From: Anseranas semipalmata
Lineage: Eukaryota; Chordata; Aves; Anseriformes; Anseranatidae
Direction of reading: 5' to 3'
Length of the DNA stretch: 64,000 nucleotides
Assembly: GCA_013399115.1 (NCBI GenBank)
Contig: VXAA01003831.1
Location: 124,001-188,000 of the forward strand
Shown here: one piece after another, positions 1-13,870 of the stretch
Layout of the letters: each line of letters begins with the position of its first letter
Numbering within the stretch: the stretch's first letter is position 1
The notes under the pieces: generated by a model
What the model was told of the DNA's origin: nothing
The model's database searches: none
What the model saw: only the letters and a program-made list of their open reading frames with translations
Translations under genes and position numbers: made by a program

Positions 1-3000
1 AGCTGCATGCATTAGCTTAAGAATTCTTTAAAGGTACTTCCGTGATTAGAAAAGCAGTATTTATTGTATTAGAGAAGTGGATTATAGAGATGGATTACTA
101 CAGAAATGTATTTTCTACAGTCTTTGCCCTTACCTAGAAACAAATAGTATTTTAGAGGTGTATGTTAAACAACTTTTAAACAGCTTTTAAATGACTAAAC
201 TGAATTATGTAGTATTTGCCGATATATTTTCACTTCAAAATACAAGCCTATTCTACTTCACTTTATATTTTCACTTTCAAGCAAAACCAGCTGACTACTC
301 ACGCACTTTCAGTTTTCAAAAATTAGTCCCTGGCTATGATTTAATCTCTCCTCCAAACCAGAACAGATTAGATTACAATTACAAAGCACTGAAAACAGGA
401 AATGTTGTAAACTCTGACACAGTACTAACTATGCTGGTTCAAATGTCACCATGAAATTTTCTTAAATATGGTCTGTCACCGTTTGCCTATGTAGTATTTT
501 GACCCGACCTCTAGGAGAGTTGCATGAGAACAGCTTCTGTTAACACTGAAGTCATCACCAGGTTATACCAATCAAGGAGGTATATGTAGCACACTTCCAA
601 ACTATGGCACATTTGCATCTCATTACTGAAGGAATTACAGTAACAAATTTAGAAATCAAAATGAGAAAAATAATTACTAATGTACTCTCTTTATTGAGGA
701 TGCTGGAATTTCAGTTGACCAGCTAGGTCATGCCAATGGAGGTTTTCATTTTAGGCAAAAATGGGTACTCGTGTGAATCTTCGTAATACGTACATTTCAT
801 TTCAAGAATTCCCACAAAGACACAAATCAGGTAAGCTCCCACTGCTGATATTCATGAGACAAATGGACAGTCTGACTGTACTGTCACCAATTCACTGAAA
901 TAGTATTCAGAGCAAATCACTCTCCATAAAGTTTCTTTTATATGGTTTACTTAGATAAGAGACAGCATATTTCTAAGAAAAAACAGCATGGCTCTCGTTA
1001 ATGCTCTTTAGCAGAGCATCTTCAGAGTGCAGGCTTGGCATGAGCTGCTTCACAAATGGGGATGAGCTTTGCAGTCAGCTGAGCAACACTCATTCAGATT
1101 ATTAAATTTATTTTAAATATGTGTACACGGCAAGTACCAATGTAATTCGGTGACAAAAAAACTCAGTGAAGTCAGCAGGGGAAAAAAAAAAAAAAAGAAG
1201 AAAAGAAAAAATGACAGCCCTTTGACCATGATTAACTGGACCAGCAGATGAAATAAAGCACCTTCCCGGGCCTAGCATGTGTTGCACATGTACTGTATCC
1301 CCCCAATGGGTCAGCAATGAGCCGAAAATTAAGCCTGGGTCAAAACTGTGGACCAAAATGAGAGGGCATGCTGTACGGAGGCCTCCTTCCTCATCCCTGG
1401 CCTTTCTAGTCTGGGTGTGTGGACACACACAGGGCTGCGACTCAATCCTAACCCTCAGCTGCTGACATTTTTTTGCCATCCAAAATCCTTCTCAGGCTGA
1501 CTTACTTTCATAAATCAGCACCTCAGATCTTTGTAAATCATAAGTAGGGAGGAATACAGGGTAACAATTCATCTTTTTTGGCTTCTAAGTAATAAGGAAA
1601 ACCACTAAAAATAAAATAATTGTTTGTACCCCTGTATTAAACTGTGTTTGTCTGTGGCTTAGAGTATCAAGGATCTGTTTTTTTACTGTTATAATTACAC
1701 ACATAAAGTCTCAGCTCTGAATAGAAATAAGTCATCTCAAATTACAAAGACATGTCACTGTAACAATAACGTCTTCCTTTTCCCACTAGAGGAAGCATTA
1801 TCTTTGTAACAAATATTTGCTTAAAAAATGCCCAGAAATACTAAATCCGTGGCTCATGTAATTTAATGTAAATCACAGATACGTGCAAGGTCATATGCTA
1901 AGTAAATTAAGAGAACAATATATTGGCTCTGTCTTGACTAACTGCCCCAATACGTATGTTTTGTGTTAAAAAAAAAAAAAAAGAGCTGCACTGAGAAGCT
2001 GCATTATGTGGGAGGGCAAGCAAGAGGGGTGAGAGCCTTTTCACAGAAAACACTGGAGTTTCCCTTGACATTGACTGGCACATTAGCACCACATCCCTCT
2101 CCCTAAGAAAGGTTAAAACCCCACAAGTGCTGTCAGGTTCCTCTCTATTCCAGAACAGGTCCTCACCCAGTTCAGTGGCACTCAGTGCACTTTTTAACAA
2201 CTTCCTCCTAACTCCCATGCACCTTCAGTCTCAAAAGTGATTAAATAACTCACAGTTACGGGCAATATGAAGAAGCTGGGAGAATGGTAAATTTAGCTAC
2301 AAGGGAAGAATAGCACCAAACAGAGGTAAGGCCTTTCTGTGAAGCACTTTTTAAAAACTTCCTGTTTCTCTGATGAAAGAAAATCCTTACTAATCCTTCT
2401 TTTTTTAATCAAAAAAATAATAATAAAAAAAAATTGTGTGTGCTTTTCTTTGCTGAGATTAAAAAAAAAAAAAAAAAGTAAACTAAGGGTCAGGAGGAAC
2501 AGGGGTCTTGGCTTTACATCTGGTGCACAACCCTAAAGGGATAGCTAAGGATCCTCTATACATTTTATTTTTCATTCAGTTTGCAGTACACTCAAAGCCA
2601 TTTTTCTATTTCCTTGCATATCATTACTCCAGAACAAGGCTAAATGAGATTAAGCAACATCAGGCAGGGACAGAGGTGACAGAAAATTGTTGCTTGAATG
2701 TAAAATCTTGCTCAAAATTACTTAAAACCATCTCCCAAAGCTGTCTTCTTTAAAAAAAAAAAAAAAAAAAANNNNNNNNNNNNNNNNNNAAAGATTTTTT
2801 GAAAAGAACTTCCCTCTTGCATCCTACAAAGGGTAAGATGGGAAGCAAAGAAACATATGAATATAACATATGAATAGGTTTGATTACTTTTCCAGGTGTT
2901 CACTGATACACACTGCAACTGAGTTTGCAATGTTTGAGACAACTATAAGACCTGACATTGTGACTAGCAGTCCTTCAGTTCCTCTGAAGCAAAATAAAAT

Positions 3001-5989
3001 TTCTCTGAGGATATCACATGTTGAATTTCTGCTGCTGTGCATTAGCAGTTAAGCACCATGCTTCCCCTGTAAGCTAAAAAAAATAAAAATAAAATAGTAT
3101 CTGAAAAGAAAACCCAAGAAGCTCTTAAGGCTGCTGTCTCAAGGAAGGATGAACTATACCTGTTCCTCCTTGCCTGAAAACTTACCATTTAAATGGCCAA
3201 CCTGAATCCCTCTCCTACCAATTTAATGACTCCTTCTCTTACTTACAGAACAGAGAGAATTTCTTCTTACCCACTTCTCAACAACTCTTTATATACCTCA
3301 AGACCTGCACCTTTTCTCTTTCCTCTCATCTTAGACAGAACTACACCCCAGTAGTTCTTACAGGCTCTAAGTTCAGCCTTAAGTCCGTGAGGCAATGCTG
3401 TAGGTCCACCAACACTTGATGTCAGCGTAGCCACCAAAAGCAGACATCCCACTGATCCCCTCCAGCCAGCAGCACAAGCATGCAACAGAGTGGGCTGGTG
3501 AAGCTCATTTTCTAAAAACTAACATAGCAAAGGATTTTTAAAACTTCATAATTTTTGAGCCAAATCAAATCCCTAATCTGCTCTACCACGTAACTGGATG
3601 AATTCCCACGGCAGCAGAGGAACGGGCAGAGTTCAAGAGTGGGAGTAAGCTCCTGGGAGTGGGCAGGGGCAGGAGAGAGCGAGACGGCTTTGTCTGATGG
3701 CACTGCAGCTTAAGAAAACTAGACTGAGCACTGCCATGAGCCTGAGTCATGAGGGTCGAATAATTTTAAAACATCCATCTAAATTAAGTAGCTTCTAGCC
3801 TGCTCCTTCCCTAAGATAGCTCAGATTCCTGGTGATGGGTTAACCACCTGAACGTATACGCCTCATCACAAGGTTTTCATCTCCAATTACTAACGGGCAA
3901 CTTCTTGCCTATGGCTTTCTTTTACTGTTTGCAGGCACATTGAATAATTTCTCTTGATAGTGCCCCCATCCATTTTATCTCATTCAGATCTTTCTAAGTT
4001 TGCCCCTACATGCCCATCTTACTTACCAGCAATGATTCTTAGCAATTTGGCCTCACTGCCATTTTCTGTATAATGAACTTCAACCGATTCCATCTCTTCA
4101 CTGAAGCCCTCATTTAGTTTCTTATTGTGCTTCTGTTCTTCTTTTTTTTTTCCACTGTGGTTGTATAGTTTATGCTGTTTTCCTTTCTTAAAGGTATCAC
4201 TTGTTCTCTTTGTTTAATTTTGCTTACACTGTGACCCCACATAACCATTCCAGGGTCTACTGAAGAGAATCTTCTTCATCTTTATTCTTTCACCTGTTTT
4301 CTACTTCTTACCTTCTAGGAGATTATGAAAACTGTAATTTACAATCATCATCGATCATAATTCACAACTCATCACTATTTTCATCCTCCACCAGTTCCTC
4401 CCCACAGGCAAAGAGAAGATCTAAGAGAAAAATATCCCTGAAATACTTCCTTAATGTTTAATCTCTTTTTGGATTAAAAAGTTGCTGTGAATTTCCCATT
4501 TTCCTAAGACAAATGTTACACCATGCAATTGCTGTATCTTTATGTTAGGGCTCATTTTTATAGAACGTGTGTTAATAAACAGGATATTAAGTAAAAAAAC
4601 TGTAATACAAGAAGACAGACTAGTGAAATACACACTCACAAAAACAGCATTATGAAGCTTCACGAATATTGTGGCATGAATGAAAGAGCATTTTATTGCC
4701 TGTCCATTCTGATTTCTCTGCCACCCCCACAAATATCGCTGGACAGCAGTCACATTGCCCCTCTTATTCTAAGGACGCGTATCAAATCTATTACAAGGCA
4801 TATTCGGCTGCACAGAGCAAGCTGCAGTAAGCTGTTAGGTTAGCACCAAGCCAAACATTAACTCTCAATGAAAAAGAATCCAAGATGCTGGGGGGAAGGG
4901 GGTGGGTGAGAAATGCTTGCTGCATTACACAATTCACTGGGTAATAACGCTCCTTGAACCACGTGGGGAAAGAAACGGGGAGATGCACCTTGTCATAGAT
5001 GGTCTAGCTGCACTTCAGGCCTAGGTGTGGAGGTTTTGTGATTTTACTTTACCATCTTTTACCCCGTTCAGAACTGCACCAAATGAACAGGCCGTGGCTA
5101 CAACCACCACCCGCAATTAATGCATTACACATACTAACAGATAATGTATGTAGAAAATAAACAATGTTTTCAATTTAAAACATAAAAACAGACATGTTTG
5201 CTTCTTTCTCAGTTTGCCAAATGAAAAAAGCCCCATTCCTTTGATGTAAGATCAGAGAATGCTGGTTAGTCAAGGAGGCAGTATGATCTCAAAGCTTATT
5301 TAGCTTGTAAATTCTCAGGCAGTCATCATCATTTGTTCCATAGTGAAGATCCATTTAGTGAAAAAAAGGGTCCAATGGAAACTTACTTGCCTGTTTTTGG
5401 TTATTGAGGAGACTTTCATTGATATTCCTGGCTTGCTATATTTTTCCACTGTACACAAAGATGACAAAGGTCATGTAATAGAGCATTTAAAATTTTTCAT
5501 AGAAAATAAATGAACCATGACTCATACATGGGTACAGCACGTTCTTTACTTTTTCCCTCAAGTAAGAGATAGTACCAAGTTTTTGCTAGCAGCTGCACAC
5601 ATGGACAATGAAAGATATATATTCCTGAACATATGTTTCTAAAATTCACAGTGGAGCGATTGTGCCTGTCTTCAAAACTGAGCATACACAAGGCAGTCTG
5701 GAAGAACATCAGTAATCTTCAACAGTAAACACTTAATGACGCACATCTCAGCCATGTTGCAATATAGGAGATTAAGGCAAAAGCCATCTTCAATTAACAG
5801 ATCAATGATGGCATCTGACCATTAGTCTTTCATGCATTAGTCATATTGGATCAGCACAAGGCTGAAAATATGTTTAAAAGAAATATGGGATAGTATGTTA
5901 TGTCTTTGTTTTCCCCTTATGGCCCGTCTAGGTAGATCTCTGGTAATCGCAGATTATTTTTTAAAAACCTCTAGAAACAAGAACTTGGC
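1..5989. other. AT-rich noncoding flank
   Basis: No gene is supported here. Open frames are below about 125 codons, overlap on both strands and show no recognisable domain. The stretch has A runs near 1182-1196, 1970-1983 and 2461-2477, T-rich runs near 4141-4152, and the short assembly gap at 2772-2789. It reads as intergenic or intronic vertebrate DNA. Confidence 0.7.
2752..2790. other. Assembly gap of 18 N inside a poly(A) run
   Basis: A run of 20 A (2752-2771) is followed by 18 N (2772-2789) and then more A. The gap sits in a homopolymer, so it is best read as unresolved length of an A tract. Reading frames that cross it, such as one on the minus strand at 2718-2942, are not meaningful. 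Confidence 0.95.
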
Positions 5990-6400
5990 CCTGGGCAGAA
6001 GGGGGAGGAAGAGGTGTGAGGCTCAGCTGGTACAGCAGCTGATGGGAAATTCACACAGGAGACACAGGAAGAAAGTAGTTTCAAAATCAAGTGGAAGTGA
6101 AGGAATGGAGCAGCAGGAACCCCTCGTCCTGTGGGCTGAGAGCTGGGGGAGTTCAGAATGAGGGAGCCTGCTGGGGTGAGGGATTTGGGGCCAGGTGAGA
6201 GAGGTGGATCTGGCTGGGGCACCAGAGGGATGCTGGTGAGGAGGAGGAGGAAGGCCAGCTCTCAAGTGGGAGGGCCTGGGGACAGGAAGGTTCGAGGGAC
6301 ATCTCTGGACTGCAGAGATCTGCACAAAGTGCATCTCTGGGTGCACAAAGGCAGGAAAATAATGGAGGGGAGGGGCTGAACCTGGAGCAGGAGGGCTAAA
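5990..6400. other. Purine-rich, G-rich block without a recognised gene
   Basis: The + strand is strongly biased to A and G, with many GGG, GGAGG and GAGGAGG runs, unlike the AT-rich flanks. Overlapping open frames of about 70-107 codons occur on both strands, as expected when stop codons are depleted by composition. Short repeated words occur, for example the GTGCAC/ACAAAG words around 6320-6350. No protein family is recognisable. It could be an exon of a noncoding transcript or simply a local compositional shift. Confidence 0.4.
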
Positions 6401-8583
6401 AGCATGGTGATGGGACCACCGTGATCGCAGTCACCTTCCCCTCCCTCCTCTGTGTCCCAGCTGCCACCCTCCTCCCCACACCAGCAACAGGAAACTCGCT
6501 CAGGGGACAAGAGGACACATCAGAGGCTTACTTCTGTCCCCTACCACTCATTTTTTGCTGTCAGAAATATGGCAGTCCTCTGAATAAAAACAGGTTTCTC
6601 TCTGGGCAGACATAGCCCCATGCCTTCCACCAGCAACACAGAAGAGGGAGGAGAGCACCAAGGGTCTCCAGACTCCAAAGTGAGGCCCAACACCATGGCC
6701 TACAGCCACCTGGGCACAGCTGCTTCCTCTCCAATCTCCGTTTCAAATATTTAAAGATATATTTTTTCACATGTGAATTCTCTGCTGTAGAATCCACCTG
6801 CCTTAAACATATGGGGCAATCATGACCCACCTGATTTTGTTGTTCCTGTCTCACCAGATGTACTCAGATGGACTATTTCATTTATTGCACTCCATATTAA
6901 GTTCAGTAACTAACATCCTAACTTATTAACTGGAAACAAGAAAGCAGAGCGATGAAATATCCTACATCTACAGGCTTTGGTAGCTTTCACTTGCTGAAGC
7001 AATTTTATGCTTCATAAATCAAGTAGTATATTTAACCAATTTAGGTTAATATGTATCAGAGAGCAGAGCAGAAGCAGGGGGTGGGCATTCTGGCCAACCC
7101 TTTAATCAACCCTTTCCCCAAGAGCTTCAGCTATTCAATCTGCTGCTTTTCAGCCCATGCTGAGGCTCATCTCACTGTCCTCGGGCTTGCAGAAAGTTGC
7201 AGTATTATGAAAGAACCAAGGCAACAAGGCAGACACACAAGCTCTTTTCTGTTATGTCATGTGAAGTTTTGTTTAGTGCAGACAGGAATTAAACTGGCAG
7301 ATTAGAGTAATTTAATAGAGCAGAATACAAGGGTAAAACACACAACCGCTTGCATTCCATTTATGTGCTACATATCGCCGCCTCTATTAACTTCAAATTA
7401 TCTCCTTTTATGGACTCTAAGCTTTTTGTATTTTTCACAAGTGTAACTGGACGACGGGTTAAATACTCGGAAGAGCTCAAGAATGTTTTTTCTGCAGCCA
7501 ACAGAGAGGGCAGTCGCTGAACTCATTGCTTCTGTCAAACAGGAAATTGTATTTTGGGTGCATCTGATTCACACTGATTGACACCACCACCTCTGGGAGG
7601 TCACGTTTTGTTCCCTCCGGCTCCCCACCACCACGAAGGGAACAGGAAACTCTGTAATTTGTTTTCTCCAAGTTTCCACCTGGTTATTCTAGCACAGGCA
7701 TACTCAGTTGAAAGTGAAGTAAGAATCCTCCCCACGTTCACATGCCTATAGTTCAAAAAAAGTTGGTGAGAATTGTATTTCTTACAAGTATATTCCCCCT
7801 TCCACTTTCCCATAAGCCAAAAGCAGCCTGAAAATTTGCACAGAAGAATCCCCACAGATTTTCAAAACCAAAACGTCTCTGGCCATCAGACAAAAACATG
7901 CACGTTAATTCAAGCCCACAGGACAAATAAACAGGACAAAGACCTCTTTCTGCATCCTTACCAGGGAAGACTGGAACCAGTGCCTAGCCAAACTCACTTA
8001 GCAGACACAGCTGCTGCTCAGGGTGCTCCCTCCATCACTCCCTTTCATTGCTGAGGAGGAGACTGGGAAAGGAAATGCCCCTCTCCCCCTTGTTTCCACA
8101 ATGAAAGTGATACATCAATTTGATGTAGATTTTTAAGAGTCCTTTTCCATCACACCATGGGAGCTGAGTGACGGAGAGCAAGCAGCACAGAAAGCTCACT
8201 GCACTGAACAGTGCATCTACAAAACAAACAGCCAGAGGAAAGCAGCAAAGACGCGAGCCTGCACAAAGGCATCTTCTTTTCGCTCCTCATCAGCTGGAGC
8301 CATCTCTCACCTACAAAAGCAACTCTGCAGCCACTATTGCAGCCTGTAAGTTTTAACCTTCTCTGCAATTCTCTCCTCTCAGTTATAAAGAGGGGCTCAA
8401 GCTACAGAGGTGAGGAGGTTCAGTGAAACAAAGCGCTCATTTGCAGTAACTCAGCCGATTCAGGGCTCAGTCCTCTCCGAGTTTTAGAAGCAGCTGCTCT
8501 TCAAAAGGCCTGGCTTCTGTGAAACACCCTGGCAGGCCCAAATGTACTGTTTCTTAGGAAACAGTATTGAAATTATGAATTAG

Positions 8584-8615
8584 GCACAAGCCTAATTATG
8601 AAATTAGGCTTGTGC
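8584..8615. repeat. Perfect inverted repeat (14-bp stem, 4-nt loop)
   Basis: GCACAAGCCTAATT (8584-8597) is followed by the loop ATGA (8598-8601) and the exact reverse complement AATTAGGCTTGTGC (8602-8615). The stem has no mismatch. Just upstream, AATTATGAATTAGGC resembles the AATTATGAAATTAGGC that crosses the loop, so the hairpin may have arisen by a local template switch. It is shorter than a usual pre-miRNA. Confidence 0.9.
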
Positions 8616-11600
8616 AAGATTCAGTTTGGACCTACGTTTATAAAAAAAAATAACTGAGCAATGCTCCATTTAAATACTGAAATCAATTTATAGCTGTCCT
8701 GAAAAAGCAAATGCACTGCGCTTCAGTACTGAGGTGCCATACTCTGTGCCCCATCCCACCTGGTATTCAAAGCTGCTGGCTACAGGACAGTGATTAACGC
8801 TTTCTCTGTAATTTTTCTTGACTTTTTCCCCAAGCTCTGTGGGTCCAGCGGAGGCTGGTGATGGAGGTGAAGAGGGCTGGCAAGTTTTGTTGTTGTTACG
8901 TCTAAACCAAGTGCCTGAAAATGGAAGTTGATGTTTTAACGCCTCTTTGACCTACTTTGTATGTACAGTGAGTAACTGGAAACAACGTTGATGCTTCCTC
9001 CTTGCGGTACACACTGTTCAAGCACAACCAAATGGGTCAGGATGCAGCCACAGACTTCAGGTAGTGCAGGTGGGTTTGCAGCCTTTCTTCAGGAACGGGC
9101 TTCAAACAGTGCACAGCTGCACAGTGCAACGCTCACAGCTGCTGAGGGAAACCTTCATCGCCTCTTCACGGCGTATCCCACTGCTGGGAAGCTGGGCAGC
9201 CCCATGGCAAGTCCACAACCTGCTCCAGCTGACCGGTTCTGCACTTAAAACAGGTTGCTTCACAGCCGGGGACGCATTGCCACAGGAATCACAGAGCATC
9301 ACAATGAATCTCTCCATCTTCTGCTTCCAGTGGGTGGCGTTTTTTTCGACCTTGCTTTCTCTAAAATATAAAATCCAACTACGACACAGGGACTTTATTT
9401 AAAAAAGTAAAGCCACACAAAACCACTGCACGTACAGTCCCTTGAGGAACAGTTGGAAGAATTAACATGTTGCAAACACCATAATAATAGGAAGACGTGG
9501 TTTAAGACACGTATAATACAGAAGCCATAATCTTGGCATCTATTTCCTATTAATTGCAATCAAAACTGCTCTACTGTGAAAACTAAATATACCTGCTAAC
9601 AACTGTGTGTGCTAATGCACATGACAGGCCCCCTACACTTCTGAAGAAATAAAGCCCGTCCCTTACACACACGTACACACACAGGTGTCTCTAGTGCCAT
9701 GAAATTATGAACGGAAAATTAGAAGCACAGAAGCTAAAGGCTTAAAGAGCTAATAACACAGATTCGCATTAGCAGATTGAGTCTAAGGATGTAAACTTAT
9801 TTAGGGCCAGAACAAGATTGGCATTATATTGGCATTACTTCATTTTAGCGCTGGTGCTTAATCTGTATATCTAATTCTCCACATAAAGCTTGACTTTGTG
9901 CTAAATAAGAAATGCCTTTACACTCCACCAGCAGACTCCATCCATTCTACAAAAAGCAACCATCCATTTATTTCATCTAAAGGTCAAAAGTGAAATGCCT
10001 TTGGGAGATCCCATGCAACCTTAAAATAAAAGTCGCATTCCTAAATTCCGAACTATCTAGAATGCAACACAATGTCATTATTATTCCTCTGAAAATGTAA
10101 AACAATTACTCATTTATATTAAAAGCAAAACTCTTTAAAAGAAAAGGTCCTAAAAAACAGTGAAAACCAACAGTGAGAATTTTAAATCTTGCTGTTCAAA
10201 AAGCATAACTTTTTTCATTGCAGTTTTATGTATTATGGAAGTCATGACACCCACAAACACTTAAAAGACATGTGATGCAATTCTAATATTTGTTCACTTT
10301 GAATTACAAGAAAACAGTTCTTATTCAAACACCACCAGCAGCCAAAGCAGCCATCCCCATCACTCCTCAAATTATTCATCAATATTTACTGATCATATTT
10401 AGCAAAATCTGAACACAGAACTCCAATACAGCATGAACTGTTGACTGTTAGGTTTCTTCTGGATTCCTTCTTCATTTCTTAGTCTTAACATAGCCCTAAG
10501 TCCTATCAATGTTCAAGTTCACTAAAGCTCACTAAACCCATGGAGAGCTTACTTACTAGTCTTCATATGCTTTGAAATTGCTGCATGTATAAGCTATAAA
10601 ACACCTGCACTCAACCCTCACAATTTTCCCCTTCTACTGTATGTACACTGTTAGAAGACTGACAGTTACATATTTCTTTTTGTCCTAAGGACTGTATAAA
10701 ATTACATCACACTGCTTATCCAGCATCACATAGTCAAATTACTTTATCCAGGAAAGGCACACAATGATCTTTTTGGACAAATAAGACTTTTTGTTTTGAG
10801 TTAAGTACAGATAATTAGGAAAAAAAACAACAACACACACTGTGTTTTTAATGCATCTGTAATGTATGCCAGCTTTACAATTAGTTTTAAGGTGTTCATT
10901 GCCATTCAGAAGACAGCGGGGGCTACCTGCTACCAACAGCACATAACGGCACCATGTTTGGAAGGACACAACTTGTCATAATGCCAACACTGACTTTCTG
11001 AGAGATATTATCTAATTAGAAACATGCTTAGGAGAACTTTAAGTTTTACACATTAGGTAGTAATACATAGTTTTCTATTACCACAGATAATTCAAAATGG
11101 GTTGCAAAAACCTGCATCTGCCTATATAAAGCCTAAAAATAACAGTGTTGCAGCTCTACCATTACTTCAGCCCAATTCACAGATCTTAACATTCTCCAGT
11201 TGCTTCCACAAAGCTCTTAGCTAGTTTCGAAAGCTTCATATTCATGAGATGCAAAGCAGGTTCAGAAGGAGGTCCTGCAGCATCTGACCTTTCCCTTCCC
11301 TCATGGCAATGTTAATCACCAGACAGGACAGCTATAAAAACAACACAAAAGCCTGTTGAAGCAAAGACTGACTGAACAATTTCCAGGGAAAAAGAAACAC
11401 AATTATTCCATCAATTCTTTCCATGTTTTCAGACATACAAGTTGTATCTGGCAATAGTTCAATAGAAAGACAGGAACACCAAGAGGAGCGCAGACAAAGC
11501 ACTGATGTTGCAATGGATACATCAAACAGATTAAGCAGCTTGTAAACTGGGAACTGCTTGCTCATCAGCAGTTAAAAGGCAATATATTCGAGTACTTATA

Positions 11601-13273
11601 ATGTTAATATCAAAACCTTTGGTTTACTGCATACGCTTTTTTTCTTATTAGAGGCAAAACTAGTAGCACTGGCAATATATGTGAGGTCAACTGGCTTCAT
11701 GTGACTAGGGAAGGGCAAGACTAAAATGATAGTCAAACACAGGGAGTGGACTATCAGGGCAAAAGAGTAAGGAGACAAAGAGAGGATGGCAAGCAGATAA
11801 CGTAAAACGAAATTAGCCAATACATCCAGGGGAAAGACCCTGGGCTGAGAAACTGAGAAGAAAAATGTAAATTGGAGTGCAGGCTCCTTACTGTAGCAAA
11901 ACAATAGTCTGGATGAGATATGGCAAAAGGAATTCCTACTTTGCCACTGCTTTCAGTAACTAGGATGCCTTTGAGACAGAATTTTAAACACCACACCTTC
12001 CTACCCCCAGAGAAAGTGATAGGATAACTGAGAGCAGCAGGGAATCCGTACTTCTCATCACAAATCTGTGATAGAGCTACACTTCACAACCTTACTTTCT
12101 TGAAAGAGTCAAAATAGAAACATGATGACATTTTTCTTTCTTTGTTCAATTCTCTTTCTTCTTTTTATTATTTTTGAAGGTTTTAGATTTACAACTTTCT
12201 CCTTCCAAGGTAAAGCAAGTTAGGAAATGCAAAATTAAAGTCCTCTGGGAAAGCTCCATATAAGCCCTCCCTTGAACAGAGGGTTATTGTCTTCCAAGAA
12301 GCTCGCTAGCTTTCCTTGCACAGGCTAAACTCATTCAATTACTATTGCTCTGAGGCAACCCAAGTCCTCCATGCTCTACCCAAGCTGGCATCACTGTATC
12401 TCCCTTGCACCTTTGCTGCCTAGCAAGCCAGAGCAAGGAACTGTCTGGCTGAAAATACACTTCTTTATGAAAACAGGTATGAGCTGTGAGAGAGCATGGC
12501 CATCCCTGTCAGTGCCACCCCACTCAGATCAATTTAAAGAGAATATGAAATCTCAGCATTAGACCCTGCTACCGTAGGGGAGGCTCTGCATGATCGCTGC
12601 TTTGTCACTGCAGATACTGGAAGAAGCACTGAGATCTGAGGCAGAGAACTGCAAAGACTTTTCCTAGTTAAGGCAGTTGAGTGGTGTCCTAGAGAACAGG
12701 ATTTGGTCCTTGCCTCTACCATGAAATCCCTTGAACATGCTGCACAAATCATTTCCACACTTTTCACAGGCAGCCACTAATCACACATACCTCATTTTCT
12801 ACGTAAATACGTCTAGGGTCTAGGGTCTTTTCTCAGACCAAAGATCTTGAAGACCTGGCTTCGGCTGAAGTTACTATGGTAAAAGCATAAGCAAGCAAAC
12901 TATGAAATGCTACCACATGCTAACTAGGAGGCACTTTTGACATTTCTTATCCGTCCTCTCCCAGATTGTCAGCAAATAACTATGAAATCTCTAGGAAGAA
13001 GTTTCAAGCACCACTTTGGCTCATGCAAACAGAATGGGATGAAATAACTGACTGCAGTAACACACCACCTCCTTCAATCCGGGGTAAGTTTCTAGAAATC
13101 AGTGCATGCTTGGTTGGAGCATTCAGGTATGACTGTGATAAAAGTCATCTGAGGCTCTTAAGAACCTGAAGATGGTTATGCTGCCTTCATAGGGTGATTT
13201 GATTATCGGAACTTAAATAAAAAACAAGTCCAAAAAGTGAAGAGTAAAGCAAAAAACAAACCCTGCATCTTCA

Positions 13274-13313
13274 CTCATTCAGTGAGCACAATCTGTTTTG
13301 TGCATTGAATGAG
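13274..13313. repeat. Imperfect inverted repeat (about 16 bp)
   Basis: CTCATTCAGTGAGCACAA (13274-13291) pairs with TTGTGCATTGAATGAG (13298-13313) across a 6-nt loop. There is a two-base bulge and one mismatched or G:U position. At 40 nt it is short for an miRNA precursor. Confidence 0.75.
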
Positions 13314-13540
13314 ATGGGGTCCTGAGAAATAAATCCAGCAACTGAAGGCTAGCATGATGTGAAAGGGCCTGTATTTAGGTTGCACAGAACTTTTCCTACC
13401 TTTTTAGAGCTCAACTATGAAAACAGAATATTCTTTAAGCATTTTCTCTGTAGGAAGACGTACTATATATGTTAGTGTACAGACAGCAGTAAAGGGGAAG
13501 TATGTTTGGCTGTACATCATGCAAACATATTTGACGGCCA

Positions 13541-13870
13541 CTGCTGCTCCAAACTTGAAGAGACAAGAGCAGGAGCACGGCTGCAGTTTCAGGAAGCCAG
13601 CAACCAGCCCGCGGCTGCCAGAAGGTCGGCCCCAGGCATCCTCCACCCCTCCTCCAGGCCAGCTGAGGCCTAGTGTGAAAACACACCTGGATGCTGCGAC
13701 TCGCCCAGCTCCTGCTACACTGCTGCTCAGGGCTGCGGCCTGTCCCTGCTCCCGTGCTGGCCTCCACGTCGCGGCACCGGGAGCCAGCCCCGCGAGTCAG
13801 CCTGGGTGGCTGGGCTCCCGCTCACAGCAAAGCGAACACCTGCGCTAACAGGCCCGGGGAAAGGAGCGGA
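13541..13870. other. GC-rich, CpG-containing patch
   Basis: Base composition shifts to GC-rich with scattered CpG, for example CGTCGCGGCACCGGG near 13768-13782. Frames are open on both strands here (143 codons at 13417-13848 on + and 110 codons at 13435-13767 on -), which composition can explain. No domain is recognised and no convincing exon boundary was identified. Confidence 0.4.

Larger units (their letters stand above)
6401..13540. other. Noncoding, AT-rich; no gene seen
   Basis: No supported coding region. The longest open frames (84-112 codons, near 7.6-7.9 and 9.0-9.4 kb) overlap frames on the other strand and have no recognisable domain. The stretch contains the perfect hairpin at 8584-8615, the imperfect hairpin at 13274-13313 and a short CA-rich run near 9665-9685. 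Confidence 0.65.
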
